Shown here: positions 15,059-22,732 of the stretch, one piece after another | Position numbering within the stretch: position 1 is the stretch's first letter | How the letters are laid out: every line of letters starts with the position of its first letter | NCBI GenBank assembly: GCA_964487565.1 | Contig: CAZARN010000019.1 | Coordinates: forward strand, 1-28,378 | Source: Phil1 sp964487565 | GTDB taxonomy: Bacteria > Bacillota > Clostridia > Christensenellales > CAG-138 | Direction: 5' to 3' | DNA: 28,378 bases | Position numbers and translations under genes: made by a program | Notes under the pieces: model-generated | What the model was told of the DNA's origin: nothing | The model's input: only the letters and a program-made list of their open reading frames with translations | The model's database searches: none

Positions 15059-15763
15059 TCAGTAATCCATCTGCTCGAGCGCAAACATATTGCACTTGCG
15101 CGTGAGACGCATATCCTCTTTCGTCAGCAGAAGCCGCGCGATAAGCGCGTCATCCTCGGTAAGCGCGGTTTCAGAAAGGACGCATTTGGCGGAGACCGGC
15201 AGCATCGTGCGCGAGGAAAGGCCGGAAAGCATCCCCGTTTCCTGTCCTGCGTAATCGAGGGGCTTGGTCACGCAAATGAACATATGCTCTATCCCGTTCG
15301 ACTGATTCTCCATCAGATAATTCGTCACAAAATCGTGCTTCTGCTTTTTGCCGTAATACAGCGCACGGCACCGCGAAGGCTCCGAAAAAGAAGCGATGTT
15401 ATAAAAAAGGGTTACGGCCGGCTCGTCCTGCTGCGCCGTATCCGTCACAAGAAGGCTGCGCACCGTGCGTCCGGTTCTCCCGTCATAATAATAAAGGTAC
15501 TTGCGCGCGCCGTCCGCCGCGGCGCCTTTCAGGGCGCCGGCCTGTGCCGGCACGATATCCGAAAGCAGCTGCGAGGGACGCACGCAAAGCGCCGCCGCCG
15601 CGTCGAAAAGCGTGTCCACATCCATCGCTATCGCGCCCTGCTCGTATTTTCCGGCGGTGGCTTTGCTCTTGTGCAGTTTTTCAGCCATCTGCTCAAGCGT
15701 CATCCGCCGCGCGCGCCGCAGTATTCTTATGTTGCGCCCTATAAGCGCGTCAAGCCCGCTCAT
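15059..15763 (-). CDS. XRE-family transcriptional regulator of unknown ligand
   Basis: 234 residues. The N-terminal residues 7-62 form a Cro/C1-type helix-turn-helix: IGRNIRILRRARRMTLEQMAEKLHKSKATAGKYEQGAIAMDVDTLFDAAAAL, with the typical MAEKLHKSKATAGKYE recognition region. The C-terminal 150 residues do not match a family I can name; they contain YYYDGRTGRTVRSLLV and RALYYGKKQKHDF and may bind an effector. The start ATG has GGAGG five bases upstream and a good promoter about 80 bases before. It is followed by the MetH-activation-like gene and then the mtb-pyl operon, and diverges from brnQ. Control of the methylamine/pyl genes, directly or through its own promoter, is the natural inference. 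The stop is TGA. Confidence 0.82.
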   Translation of the reverse strand: MSGLDALIGRNIRILRRARRMTLEQMAEKLHKSKATAGKYEQGAIAMDVDTLFDAAAALCVRPSQLLSDIVPAQAGALKGAAADGARKYLYYYDGRTGRTVRSLLVTDTAQQDEPAVTLFYNIASFSEPSRCRALYYGKKQKHDFVTNYLMENQSNGIEHMFICVTKPLDYAGQETGMLSGLSSRTMLPVSAKCVLSETALTEDDALIARLLLTKEDMRLTRKCNMFALEQMDY

Positions 15764-15840
15764 TCAGCCTCCGTCGTTCACGTCTCGTGAGAATATGCTT
15801 TTTCGTGCCGCATACCGCGCGGACAAAGCGATTCGCATAC

Positions 15841-15869
15841 ATTATATCAGCGCTAAAGTATCGTGTAAA
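15841..15869 (-). promoter_or_regulatory. Sigma-A promoter of the XRE/activation gene pair
   Basis: -35 TTTACA (15864-15869), 17-base spacer, -10 TATAAT (15841-15846) preceded by TGA, all read on the minus strand. Close to the consensus and pointed at the XRE gene. Confidence 0.7.
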
Positions 15870-15914
15870 GAGATTATTCACGGTTCATTCTCATTCAACG
15901 CGTCTGTACAGCGT

Positions 15915-15943
15915 TTGCCTGTATGCGCTGCGCGGTATATGCT
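15915..15943 (+). promoter_or_regulatory. brnQ: Candidate brnQ promoter
   Basis: -35-like TTGCCT (15915-15920), 17-base spacer, -10-like TATGCT (15938-15943), about 45 bases before the brnQ start. It lies in the shared 220-base divergent region with the XRE promoter. Confidence 0.4.
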
Positions 15944-15989
15944 TTGCATATTCTTGCGGTGATGGCCGCATATCGCGGGAGGAATGCCT

Positions 15990-17300
15990 GTGGACAAGAA
16001 GACTGACGGTAAAAACATACTCACGCTTGGTTTTGCGCTTTTTGCGATGTTTTTCGGCGCCGGTAACCTGATTTTTCCGCCGTATCTGGGTCTCACCGGG
16101 GGCGATAACTGGGTATTCGGCTTCCTGTGCTTCATCGCGGTGGACGCGGGGCTTGCAGTGCTCGCGCTGCTCGCCGTGTTCCGCAGCGGCATGGGTCTTG
16201 CAGGCGTCACAGGCAAGCTCGGGCGCGTGCTTTCGGGCGCGCTTATCGTCATCAACGCGGTTTGTCTCGGCCCGCTCGTCTGTATACCGCGCACCGCGGC
16301 GACCACGTTTGAGCTTGCTGTGGCGCCGCTCGTCCCTGGCGCCGGCTCATGGATAAGCTCCGCTGTATTCTTCGCCCTTGTGCTGGCGCTTTGCCTTCGT
16401 CCCGCGAAGGTCGTTGATATCGTTGGCAGGATCCTCGCGCCCGTGATGCTCGCCGCAATCGCCGTGCTCGTCGTCAAGGGCATAGCGACGCCTATCGGCA
16501 CGCCCGTGCATACGTCGGACGTCGCCGCCTCCGTCAAAAGCGGGCTTGAGGCGGGATATCAAACGATGGATATGATGGGCGCGCTCCTTCTTTCGATGGT
16601 GGTTTACACGAGCATCGCCCAATACGGCTATTCGGACGTTAAGTCGCAGCTTCGCGTGACAGGGATCGCGGGCGTAATGAGCTCCGTCGGTCTTTTTGCG
16701 GTGTACGGCGGGCTTGCGTATCTCGGCGCGTCCGCGTCGGGCGTATTTTCATCCGATCTCACCCAGGCGCAGCTTCTGCTTGCCGTGACGGACGCGCTGC
16801 TTGGCCCGGCGGGTCAGATCCTCCTCGGCGTGATCGTCGCCGCCGCGTGCCTCACGACGGCCATCGGCCTTGCGACCTCCTGCGCCGAATGCTTCGTGAG
16901 CCTGTCAAACGGCAAGCTGCGTTACAAACCGCTCATCATAATCGTCTGCCTTGTCAGCTTTCTTGTTTCCAACGTCGGACTTTCCGAGATAATAAGCTTT
17001 GCTGCGCCCGTGCTCGACCTCATATATCCCGTGCTCATGACGCTTGTGATACTCTCGTTTTTCGACAGCCGCCTCAGGAACGCGAACATATGCCGCGGGG
17101 CGGCGCTTGCGGCCTTCATGGTATCGGCCTATGCGCTTGCGGACAAATACGCGGCTTTGGATCTCGGCTCCTCGCTTCTGCCGCTTTCCGGCGTCGGCCT
17201 TGCCTGGCTGCTGCCCGCAATACTCGGCGCGCTTGCGGGCGCGCTGATAAAGCCGCGCGGGCGTATGCCCGAAAACAGCGTGGCGGTCGGAGGCAAATGA
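15990..17300 (+). CDS. brnQ: Branched-chain amino acid transporter BrnQ (LIVCS family)
   Basis: About 436 residues, a cytoplasmic-membrane symporter for leucine, isoleucine and valine. It opens with the family hallmark LGFALFAMFFGAGNLIFPPYLG, then a run of about 12 hydrophobic segments. PRTAATTFE and AQYGYSD blocks are also characteristic. GTG at 15990 is preferred as start: GGGAGG ends at 15982, seven bases before GTG but only one before the ATG at 15984; either gives nearly the same protein. The gene diverges from the XRE regulator and ends in TGA before a strong shared terminator. A link to the neighbouring methylamine genes is not required by the sequence; it may be a housekeeping neighbour. 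Confidence 0.93.
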   Translation: MDKKTDGKNILTLGFALFAMFFGAGNLIFPPYLGLTGGDNWVFGFLCFIAVDAGLAVLALLAVFRSGMGLAGVTGKLGRVLSGALIVINAVCLGPLVCIPRTAATTFELAVAPLVPGAGSWISSAVFFALVLALCLRPAKVVDIVGRILAPVMLAAIAVLVVKGIATPIGTPVHTSDVAASVKSGLEAGYQTMDMMGALLLSMVVYTSIAQYGYSDVKSQLRVTGIAGVMSSVGLFAVYGGLAYLGASASGVFSSDLTQAQLLLAVTDALLGPAGQILLGVIVAAACLTTAIGLATSCAECFVSLSNGKLRYKPLIIIVCLVSFLVSNVGLSEIISFAAPVLDLIYPVLMTLVILSFFDSRLRNANICRGAALAAFMVSAYALADKYAALDLGSSLLPLSGVGLAWLLPAILGALAGALIKPRGRMPENSVAVGGK

Positions 17301-17325
17301 GGGATTTGTAAACCGGCATTGAAAC

Positions 17326-17351
17326 GGGGCCGCGGCAAACGCCGCGGCCCC
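17326..17351. terminator. Convergent terminator between brnQ and glyA
   Basis: A perfect 11-bp GC-only stem (17326-17336 with 17341-17351) and a 4-base loop, between the stops of two converging genes. T runs on either side are short (TTGATGTT on plus), so strength comes mainly from the stem. Confidence 0.7.
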
Positions 17352-17372
17352 TTGATGTTCATATCGTTCGGT

Positions 17373-18611
17373 TTATTCGTACATGGGGTATTTCCTGGTA
17401 AGCTCCAAAACGCCTTCCTTGACTTCGCCCACTGCTTCTTCGCCCTTTGTCACGATCTTCGCGAGGAAGTCGGCGACCTGCACCATATCCTTCGCGTTGA
17501 GGCCGCGCGTGGTGACGGCGGGCGTGCCAAGACGTATACCGCTTGTCACAAAAGGACTCCTGGTCTCCGTGGGGACGGTGTTCTTGTTTGCGGTGATGTT
17601 GGCGGAATCGAGCAGCGCCTCGACCTCCTTGCCGGTACGGCCGTCGGGACCGAGGTCGATGAGCATGAGGTGATTGTCCGTGCCGCCGGAAACTAGCTTC
17701 ACGCCGCGCGCGGTAAGCTCCCGCGCAAGTACCTGCGCGTTGTTGGCCACGTTCTTCTGATACTCGATGAAGGAAGGCTGGAGCGCTTCCTCAAGGCATA
17801 CCGCCTTTGCGGCGATGATGTGCATGAGGGGGCCGCCCTGGGTGCCCGGGAATATGCCCTTGTCGATCTGCTTCGCATACTGCTCACGGCAGAGGATCAT
17901 GCCTCCGCGCGGCCCGCGAAGGGTCTTATGGGTGGTCGTGGTCACGATATCGGCATAGGGCACGGGGTTCATGTGCAGACCCGCCGCAACAAGGCCCGCG
18001 ATGTGCGCCATATCGACCATCAGCAGCGCGCCGACCTCGTCCGCGATCTCGCGGAACTTGGCAAAATCGATCGCGCGCGGATAAGCGGAAGCGCCGGCAA
18101 CGATCATTTTGGGCTTGTGCTCGCGCGCAAGATCGCGCACCTGATCGTAATCGATCTGCTCGGTGTCCGCACGCACGCCGTAAGGCACGAAGTTATAGTA
18201 TTTGCCGCTCATGTTCACGGGGCTTCCGTGGGTGAGATGGCCGCCGTTTGAAAGGCTCATGCCAAGGATCGTATCACCGTAATTGAGCATGGTGAAATAT
18301 ACGGAAAGGTTGGCCTGCGCGCCGGAATGGGGCTGCACGTTCGCATGTTCCGCGCCGAAAAGCCTGCAGGCGCGCTCACGCGCGATATTTTCGACTATAT
18401 CCACGCACTCGCAGCCGCCGTAATAGCGCTTGCCGGGATAGCCTTCGGCATATTTGTTGGTCAGATGGCTGCCCATTGCGGCCATAACGGCCTCGGAAAC
18501 GAAATTCTCCGAAGCGATAAGCTCAAGATGGTCGCGCTGACGCTGGAGCTCAAGCTCCATGGCGTGCGCTATTTCCGGATCCGTCTTGCGGATAACATCA
18601 AACTGTATCAT
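17373..18611 (-). CDS. glyA: Serine hydroxymethyltransferase
   Basis: 412 residues, PLP enzyme that interconverts serine and glycine with tetrahydrofolate, feeding one-carbon units into the cell. Clear motifs: ELIASENFVS near the N-terminus, KYAEGYPGKRYYGG, HVQPHSGAQAN-like PHSGAQAN, VDMAHIAGLVAAG and the PLP lysine in TTTTHKTLRGPRGG. The C-terminal NTVPTETRSPFVTSGIRLGTPA is typical. The start at 18611 (MIQFDVIRK) has GGAGG five bases upstream; the longer start at 18641 has no site. A consensus-like promoter lies about 40 bases upstream. The gene stands alone between a terminator for the amidohydrolase unit and the convergent terminator with brnQ. It could use methyl-derived one-carbon units, but no gene linkage shows this. 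Confidence 0.98.
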   Translation of the reverse strand: MIQFDVIRKTDPEIAHAMELELQRQRDHLELIASENFVSEAVMAAMGSHLTNKYAEGYPGKRYYGGCECVDIVENIARERACRLFGAEHANVQPHSGAQANLSVYFTMLNYGDTILGMSLSNGGHLTHGSPVNMSGKYYNFVPYGVRADTEQIDYDQVRDLAREHKPKMIVAGASAYPRAIDFAKFREIADEVGALLMVDMAHIAGLVAAGLHMNPVPYADIVTTTTHKTLRGPRGGMILCREQYAKQIDKGIFPGTQGGPLMHIIAAKAVCLEEALQPSFIEYQKNVANNAQVLARELTARGVKLVSGGTDNHLMLIDLGPDGRTGKEVEALLDSANITANKNTVPTETRSPFVTSGIRLGTPAVTTRGLNAKDMVQVADFLAKIVTKGEEAVGEVKEGVLELTRKYPMYE

Positions 18612-18650
18612 GTGTGCCTCCGTATATAGATTTTCTTTCATACCGTGGAT

Positions 18651-18679
18651 ATTATAGTTTAGCCGCGCGCGTTTTTCAA
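18651..18679 (-). promoter_or_regulatory. glyA: glyA sigma-A promoter
   Basis: -35 TTGAAA (18674-18679), 17-base spacer, perfect -10 TATAAT (18651-18656) on the minus strand, ending 39 bases before the glyA ATG. No riboswitch-like structure fits in the short leader. Confidence 0.75.
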
Positions 18680-18708
18680 CCGCGGAAAGTAAACTTTCAA
18701 AATATATG

Positions 18709-18736
18709 AAAAGGGGCGCACATCTGTATGCGTCCC
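18709..18736 (-). terminator. Terminator of the NlpC/P60-amidohydrolase unit
   Basis: On the minus strand a ten-pair stem with one mismatch and one wobble (18727-18736 with 18713-18722), a 4-base loop CAGA, then TTTT. It starts 16 bases after the amidohydrolase stop and separates it from the glyA promoter. Confidence 0.75.
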
Positions 18737-18752
18737 ATGAACACTTTTTACG

Positions 18753-20114
18753 TTATTTGCAAAGGTATGCGCGGCAAACATCATTCGCGCGGCGCGCGAG
18801 CTTTTCCTCGTCCACGCCCGTAAGCTGTCCGTGGCGCACGGCCACCTTGCCGCCGACGATCGTGAAATCAACGCCCTGCGCAATGCCGACCGTGCCGAGG
18901 ACGTTCTTCGGGTCATAGCACGCGCCCACAAGCGAAAGCCTGCGGCTGTCTATCATGAACATGTCCGCGCACTTGCCGGGCTGGATCGAGCCGATATCGT
19001 TCCGGCCGAGGACCGACGCGCTGCCGCGTGTGGCCATCTTCAGCATATCATAGCCGGAGGGCGCGCGGTCGCCCGAACAGAGCCTGTGCAGCAGATAACC
19101 CGTGCGAAGCTCCTCGAGCAGGTTTGAAGCGTCGTTGCTGGCGCTTCCGTCCACGGCAAGACCCACCCTGACCCCCGCGGCGAGCATATCGGGTATCCTT
19201 GCGACCCCAGATGAAAGCTTCATGTTCGAGATCGGGCAATGGGCGACGCCAGTGCCGCTTTGGGCAAGACGGGCGATCTCCGAATCGTTGAAATGGATGC
19301 CGTGCGCGAACCACACATCAGGCCCCGTCCAGCCGAGCGATTCAAGATAATCATACGGCCTCATGCCGAAGCGCGAAAGCGTGTAGTTTTCCTCGTCGCG
19401 AGTTTCCGCAAGATGGGTATGCAGCCTCACGCCCAGGGAACGCGCAAGCTTTGCGCTTTCGCTGAGAAGCTCCGTCGAAACGGAAAACGGCGAGCACGGG
19501 GCAAGCGCCACCTGACGCATCGAACCCGCGGAAGGATCGTGATATTCCTTCACGATTCGCTCCGAATCCGCGATTATCTCATCCACGGTCTCGACGACGG
19601 AATCCGGCGGCAGGCCGCCGTCCTTTTTGGAAAGATCCATGCTCCCGCGCGAGGCGTGGAAGCGGATGCCCAGCTCCTCCGCCGCGGCAAACTGTTCGTC
19701 GATAAAAAGATGGCCCGCGTTTTTGGGGAAAACATAGTGATGGTCAAAACAGGTCGTGCAGCCGTTTTTCATAAGCTCGCCCATCGCGCAAAGCGCGCTT
19801 GTGCGCACGGCGTTTCTGTCGAGCTTTTTCCATATTTCATAAAGGGCGGTGAGCCAGTCGAAAAGTTCCATGCCCTGCACCTCGGGCAAATTGCGCGAAA
19901 AATACTGGTAAAGATGATGGTGCGTGTTTATGAGCCCCGGATAACACAGCATATGGCTGCCGCAGAGCACCTCGCACCCGTCCGGCACGGGTATGTCGCG
20001 GGCGATGCTCCGTATCACGCCGTTCTCGACGAGTATGTCGCAATCGTTGAGCACGCGGTCTTCATCATCGCATGTGACCACCGAGGAAATGTTTCGTATT
20101 ACAAGGTTATCCAT
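18753..20114 (-). CDS. Amidohydrolase, probable 8-oxoguanine deaminase (AtzB/TrzN-like)
   Basis: 453-residue metal-dependent deaminase of the COG0402 amidohydrolase group. Metal sites: NTHHHLYQ (His65 and His67), HTHLAETRDEE, FAHGIHF and the late aspartate in AVDGSASND. The segment MELFDWLTALYEIWKKLD after the first metal site is characteristic of 8-oxoguanine deaminases and the related hydroxyatrazine hydrolases, which open or deaminate oxidised or amino-substituted N-heterocycles. 8-oxoguanine deaminase would turn 8-oxoguanine into urate for purine salvage or breakdown. Its ATG is one base after the stop of the wall hydrolase gene, with AGGAGG upstream. The functional link to that gene is unclear. 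The stop is TAA. The family is certain; the exact substrate is inferred. Confidence 0.85.
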   Translation of the reverse strand: MDNLVIRNISSVVTCDDEDRVLNDCDILVENGVIRSIARDIPVPDGCEVLCGSHMLCYPGLINTHHHLYQYFSRNLPEVQGMELFDWLTALYEIWKKLDRNAVRTSALCAMGELMKNGCTTCFDHHYVFPKNAGHLFIDEQFAAAEELGIRFHASRGSMDLSKKDGGLPPDSVVETVDEIIADSERIVKEYHDPSAGSMRQVALAPCSPFSVSTELLSESAKLARSLGVRLHTHLAETRDEENYTLSRFGMRPYDYLESLGWTGPDVWFAHGIHFNDSEIARLAQSGTGVAHCPISNMKLSSGVARIPDMLAAGVRVGLAVDGSASNDASNLLEELRTGYLLHRLCSGDRAPSGYDMLKMATRGSASVLGRNDIGSIQPGKCADMFMIDSRRLSLVGACYDPKNVLGTVGIAQGVDFTIVGGKVAVRHGQLTGVDEEKLARRANDVCRAYLCK

Positions 20115-20115
20115 A

Positions 20116-21363
20116 TCACCATGGCCTCCTGCCGCAATAAAAATGCTTTTTCCAGTAGTTGGTGAGGTAATCCCTGCGCACGACCTTTCCGTTCGAGGAT
20201 GAAGCGTCGATCATCTCTCCGCTGTTGTTGATGACGATGCCCACATGGCCGATCTTTGAAAAGTCATCGCTGTAGAAGAATATCAGATCGCCTTTTTTAA
20301 GATCGTATATACTTGTTATCTTTTCCCAGTCCGACACCGCGGAATAGCCAGCCGCGCTGAGTCTTCTGCGGTTACTGCCCGCCTCGTGCAGGCAGTAATA
20401 GACGAGGCCTGAGCAGTCGAACTTGGACGGGCCCTTCGCGCCCAGCACATACGGATCGCCGAGCTGGGATTTTGCGACGGATATCATCGTGTCCACGTTG
20501 GCTTTTGTGCGGGCTTCCTTTGCCTTGGTCGCGCTCTCCCTCGCGCTGTCGCTGTAAAGGAGCGAGAACGTCTTTTCGCCGCACAGACCGTCGGCCGACA
20601 GACCGTTCCTGTCCTGGAAATCCTTGAGCGCGGCGACAGTCGTTTCGCCGTAATAGCCCGTGACGGCCTTCATATAGCCGAGATCCTTGAGCTGCTCCTG
20701 CATGTCGGTTATATCATCGCCCTCCATGCCGAATATGACGCAGTATTTCGGCGCGTCGGAACCGAACAGTATGTCCTGCGTCCTTATGCCGGCAACGCCG
20801 TCCGCATCGAGCGTTACGCCGAGGCTTTCCGTAAAGTTGACCTGCCGCTGGAACCGCTCCACGGCGCTTTCCGTGGCCGGGCCGTATTTCTGCGTCGGCT
20901 CGTCAAGATCAAGATAACCAAGCTCCATCAAACGCCGCTGGAGCACCTCCACCTCCGCGCATTCCATGCCGCGCCTGAGCGTGGGATCAGGCGTGGGCGT
21001 GGGCGTCGGCTGAGGGGTGGGTGTGGGCGTGGGCGTGGGCGAAGGCGTAATATCGATCGATATCACGGAAGCGGCGTCGCCGTTTTTCACGTCGGCGCCC
21101 TCAAGCACGGTCGTCCCGTTGAGGCTGTTGAGCGCAGAAACCTCTTCATCCCGGTTTTTTGCGCCTGAAACCAGAAGTATCACCGCGAGCGCGACCGCCG
21201 CCCCCGCGATGCCGAATGTCGCGCCCGCAAGCGCTATGCGCTTCTTTTTCGGCGCGCGCATATAGGCCGAGCGCAGCTTTCTCCACTCGAGGCCGGCCTT
21301 CTTGAATGCAAGCGCCGTTTTTTTCACGGCGCGTCGGATCGCTTTTCTTATACGGTTAATCAA
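20116..21363 (-). CDS. Membrane-anchored peptidoglycan hydrolase: two PG-binding repeats and NlpC/P60 domain
   Basis: 415 residues from a TTG start with GGAGG eight bases upstream. Layout: basic cytoplasmic tail (1-42), one membrane segment (about 43-67), spacer, a Pro-Thr linker (106-128), two peptidoglycan-binding type 1 repeats (about 130-200 and 212-270), a short charged helix, and an NlpC/P60 peptidase domain (about 290-415). The catalytic cysteine is Cys317 in FDCSGLVYYC and the histidine is His373 in IGHVGIV; the third polar residue is not clear. It should cut stem peptides in the wall, outside the membrane. The linker is encoded by a hexamer-rich DNA tract. The amidohydrolase gene follows one base later. 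Confidence 0.92.
   Translation of the reverse strand: MINRIRKAIRRAVKKTALAFKKAGLEWRKLRSAYMRAPKKKRIALAGATFGIAGAAVALAVILLVSGAKNRDEEVSALNSLNGTTVLEGADVKNGDAASVISIDITPSPTPTPTPTPQPTPTPTPDPTLRRGMECAEVEVLQRRLMELGYLDLDEPTQKYGPATESAVERFQRQVNFTESLGVTLDADGVAGIRTQDILFGSDAPKYCVIFGMEGDDITDMQEQLKDLGYMKAVTGYYGETTVAALKDFQDRNGLSADGLCGEKTFSLLYSDSARESATKAKEARTKANVDTMISVAKSQLGDPYVLGAKGPSKFDCSGLVYYCLHEAGSNRRRLSAAGYSAVSDWEKITSIYDLKKGDLIFFYSDDFSKIGHVGIVINNSGEMIDASSSNGKVVRRDYLTNYWKKHFYCGRRPW
20991..21046. repeat. GTGGGC-rich tandem tract encoding the Pro-Thr linker
   Basis: Repeated GTGGGC/GTGGGT hexamers on the plus strand, coding on minus for alternating Pro and Thr in the wall hydrolase. It is a coding low-complexity tract that can change length by slippage without loss of frame when whole hexamers move. 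Confidence 0.7.
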
Positions 21364-21478
21364 ATCAAATTCCTCCGGTGATCGACCTATTTATGCCGGA
21401 TCGGATGTTGCAATTTTTAATTATTGTAACTTTCAGCGGGCTTTTTTGCAATGCGAACGGGCATTTCGTCAATGAATA

Positions 21479-21506
21479 TTAACAATATTGCCGCATGTGA
21501 TATAAT
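21479..21506 (+). promoter_or_regulatory. Promoter of the M20 peptidase gene
   Basis: -35 TTAACA (21479-21484), 16-base spacer, -10 TATAAT (21501-21506) preceded by TGA as an extended element, 37 bases before the ATG. Confidence 0.65.
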
Positions 21507-21543
21507 TATGCGAAAGCTTGTTTATCGATCCGGAGGCTGAAAA

Positions 21544-22668
21544 ATGACAGATCGCGATATAAGGCGCTGGTGCGCGCAGCACGCTGCGGAGCAAAAGGCG
21601 CTGCTCATGCGCCTTGCCTGCATACCCGCGCCCTCGCATCATGAGGAAAAGCGCGCGGCTTTCATCATGGATTGGCTCTCGTCACGCGGGATAGCCGCCA
21701 CGCTTGACGTCGCGGGTAACGTTGTCGTCATGATAAATTGCGGCGATGGCGACAGGCTCACCCTGTATGCCGCCCATATGGACGTCGTTTTTCCCGACAC
21801 GGACCCGCTGCCCGTGCATGAAGCCGGCGGCAGGCTGTTCGCGCCGGGCGTCGGCGACGACACGGCAAACGTCGCGACGTTGATGCTGGCCCTCGATTTT
21901 ATGTTCTCAAACGGTATCATGCCGTCGGGCCCCTGCGTCGTTTCGTTCAACGTATGCGAGGAGGGACTCGGCAACCTCAAGGGCATAAAGCAGCTCATGC
22001 GCGATCACGGCGATCAAACGGACAGGTTCATATCATTTGACGGCACGCTCGATCACATCGTGAACAGGGCCGTCGGTTCCGAGCGTTACCGTGTGGAGGC
22101 GCGCACGGAGGGCGGACATTCGTATTCCGCATTCGGCAACCGCAACGCGATCCACGCGCTTTCATCGCTCATATGCGCGCTTTACACCATGAAAGCGCCT
22201 GATTTCAACGGAGGCCGCAGCACATATAACGTCGGCGTCATATCCGGCGGCACCTCCGTCAACACCATCGCCCAAAACGCCTCCATGCTTTTTGAATACC
22301 GTTCGGATGACGCGCAATGCCTCGAATTCATGCGCGGCGCTTTCACCGCCTGCGTCAACGGCTTTGCCGCAACGGGCGTGGAGCTTACATATGAGCTCAT
22401 CGGCGACAGGCCCTGCGGCGTTTGCGCAGACAGGGCGGCGCAGGAGACGCTCGACGCACGCGCGATCGGGGCGATAAGCGCCGTCACCGGCAAAACGCCC
22501 GGCACGGGATCCGGCTCCACGGATGCAAACATACCGCTTTCCCTGGGTATACCAAGCGTTGTGTTCGGGCTCTACGCCGGCGATCTCGCCCACACGCGCG
22601 AGGAATGGGTGGACGTTTCCTCGCTCACGGACGGACTGATCACAGCCATCTCCTTCATGCTGCAATGA
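21544..22668 (+). CDS. M20 family metallopeptidase (PepT/CPG2-like)
   Basis: 374-residue zinc amino- or carboxypeptidase, cytoplasmic by absence of a signal peptide. Metal and catalytic residues appear in order: AAHMDVV (His78, Asp80), APGVGDDTANV (Asp105 or Asp106), and FNVCEEGLGN (Glu139 catalytic, Glu140 metal). The small dimerisation domain includes GGHSYSAFGNRNAIH. The last metal histidine is in GDLAHTREEWVD near the C-terminus. GGAGG lies before the ATG, with a clear promoter upstream. It is a single-gene unit ending in TGA, 11 bases before a 32-bp palindrome. Substrate cannot be told; small peptides or acyl-amino acids are usual for the family. Confidence 0.9.
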   Translation: MTDRDIRRWCAQHAAEQKALLMRLACIPAPSHHEEKRAAFIMDWLSSRGIAATLDVAGNVVVMINCGDGDRLTLYAAHMDVVFPDTDPLPVHEAGGRLFAPGVGDDTANVATLMLALDFMFSNGIMPSGPCVVSFNVCEEGLGNLKGIKQLMRDHGDQTDRFISFDGTLDHIVNRAVGSERYRVEARTEGGHSYSAFGNRNAIHALSSLICALYTMKAPDFNGGRSTYNVGVISGGTSVNTIAQNASMLFEYRSDDAQCLEFMRGAFTACVNGFAATGVELTYELIGDRPCGVCADRAAQETLDARAIGAISAVTGKTPGTGSGSTDANIPLSLGIPSVVFGLYAGDLAHTREEWVDVSSLTDGLITAISFMLQ

Positions 22669-22679
22669 TTCGTATAACA

Positions 22680-22711
22680 GGCAGGGCCGCGGCGATCGCC
22701 GCGGCCCTGCC
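22680..22711. terminator. Convergent terminator, 32-bp perfect palindrome
   Basis: Bases 22680-22711 are a perfect palindrome with no mismatch, nearly all G/C, between the M20 stop and the M16 stop. As RNA it folds to a very stable hairpin in either direction. Plus-strand flank is CGTTATTACC, so the T run is short. Confidence 0.75.
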
Positions 22712-22732
22712 GTTATTACCGTGTGCGTTCAT

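Noticed and set aside
4942..15763. The pyl-mtb locus as a recently acquired mobile island.
   Set aside because: No integrase, transposase, flanking direct repeats or tRNA attachment remnants were seen, and base composition looks like the neighbours. Older transfer cannot be excluded.
17373..18611. glyA as part of the methylamine pathway through tetrahydrofolate.
   Set aside because: It has its own promoter and terminators, and brnQ lies between it and the mtb genes. Serine hydroxymethyltransferase is a housekeeping enzyme in nearly all bacteria.
20991..21046. GTGGGC repeats considered as a regulatory or CRISPR-like array.
   Set aside because: They are in frame within the wall hydrolase and encode a Pro-Thr linker; there are no spacers.
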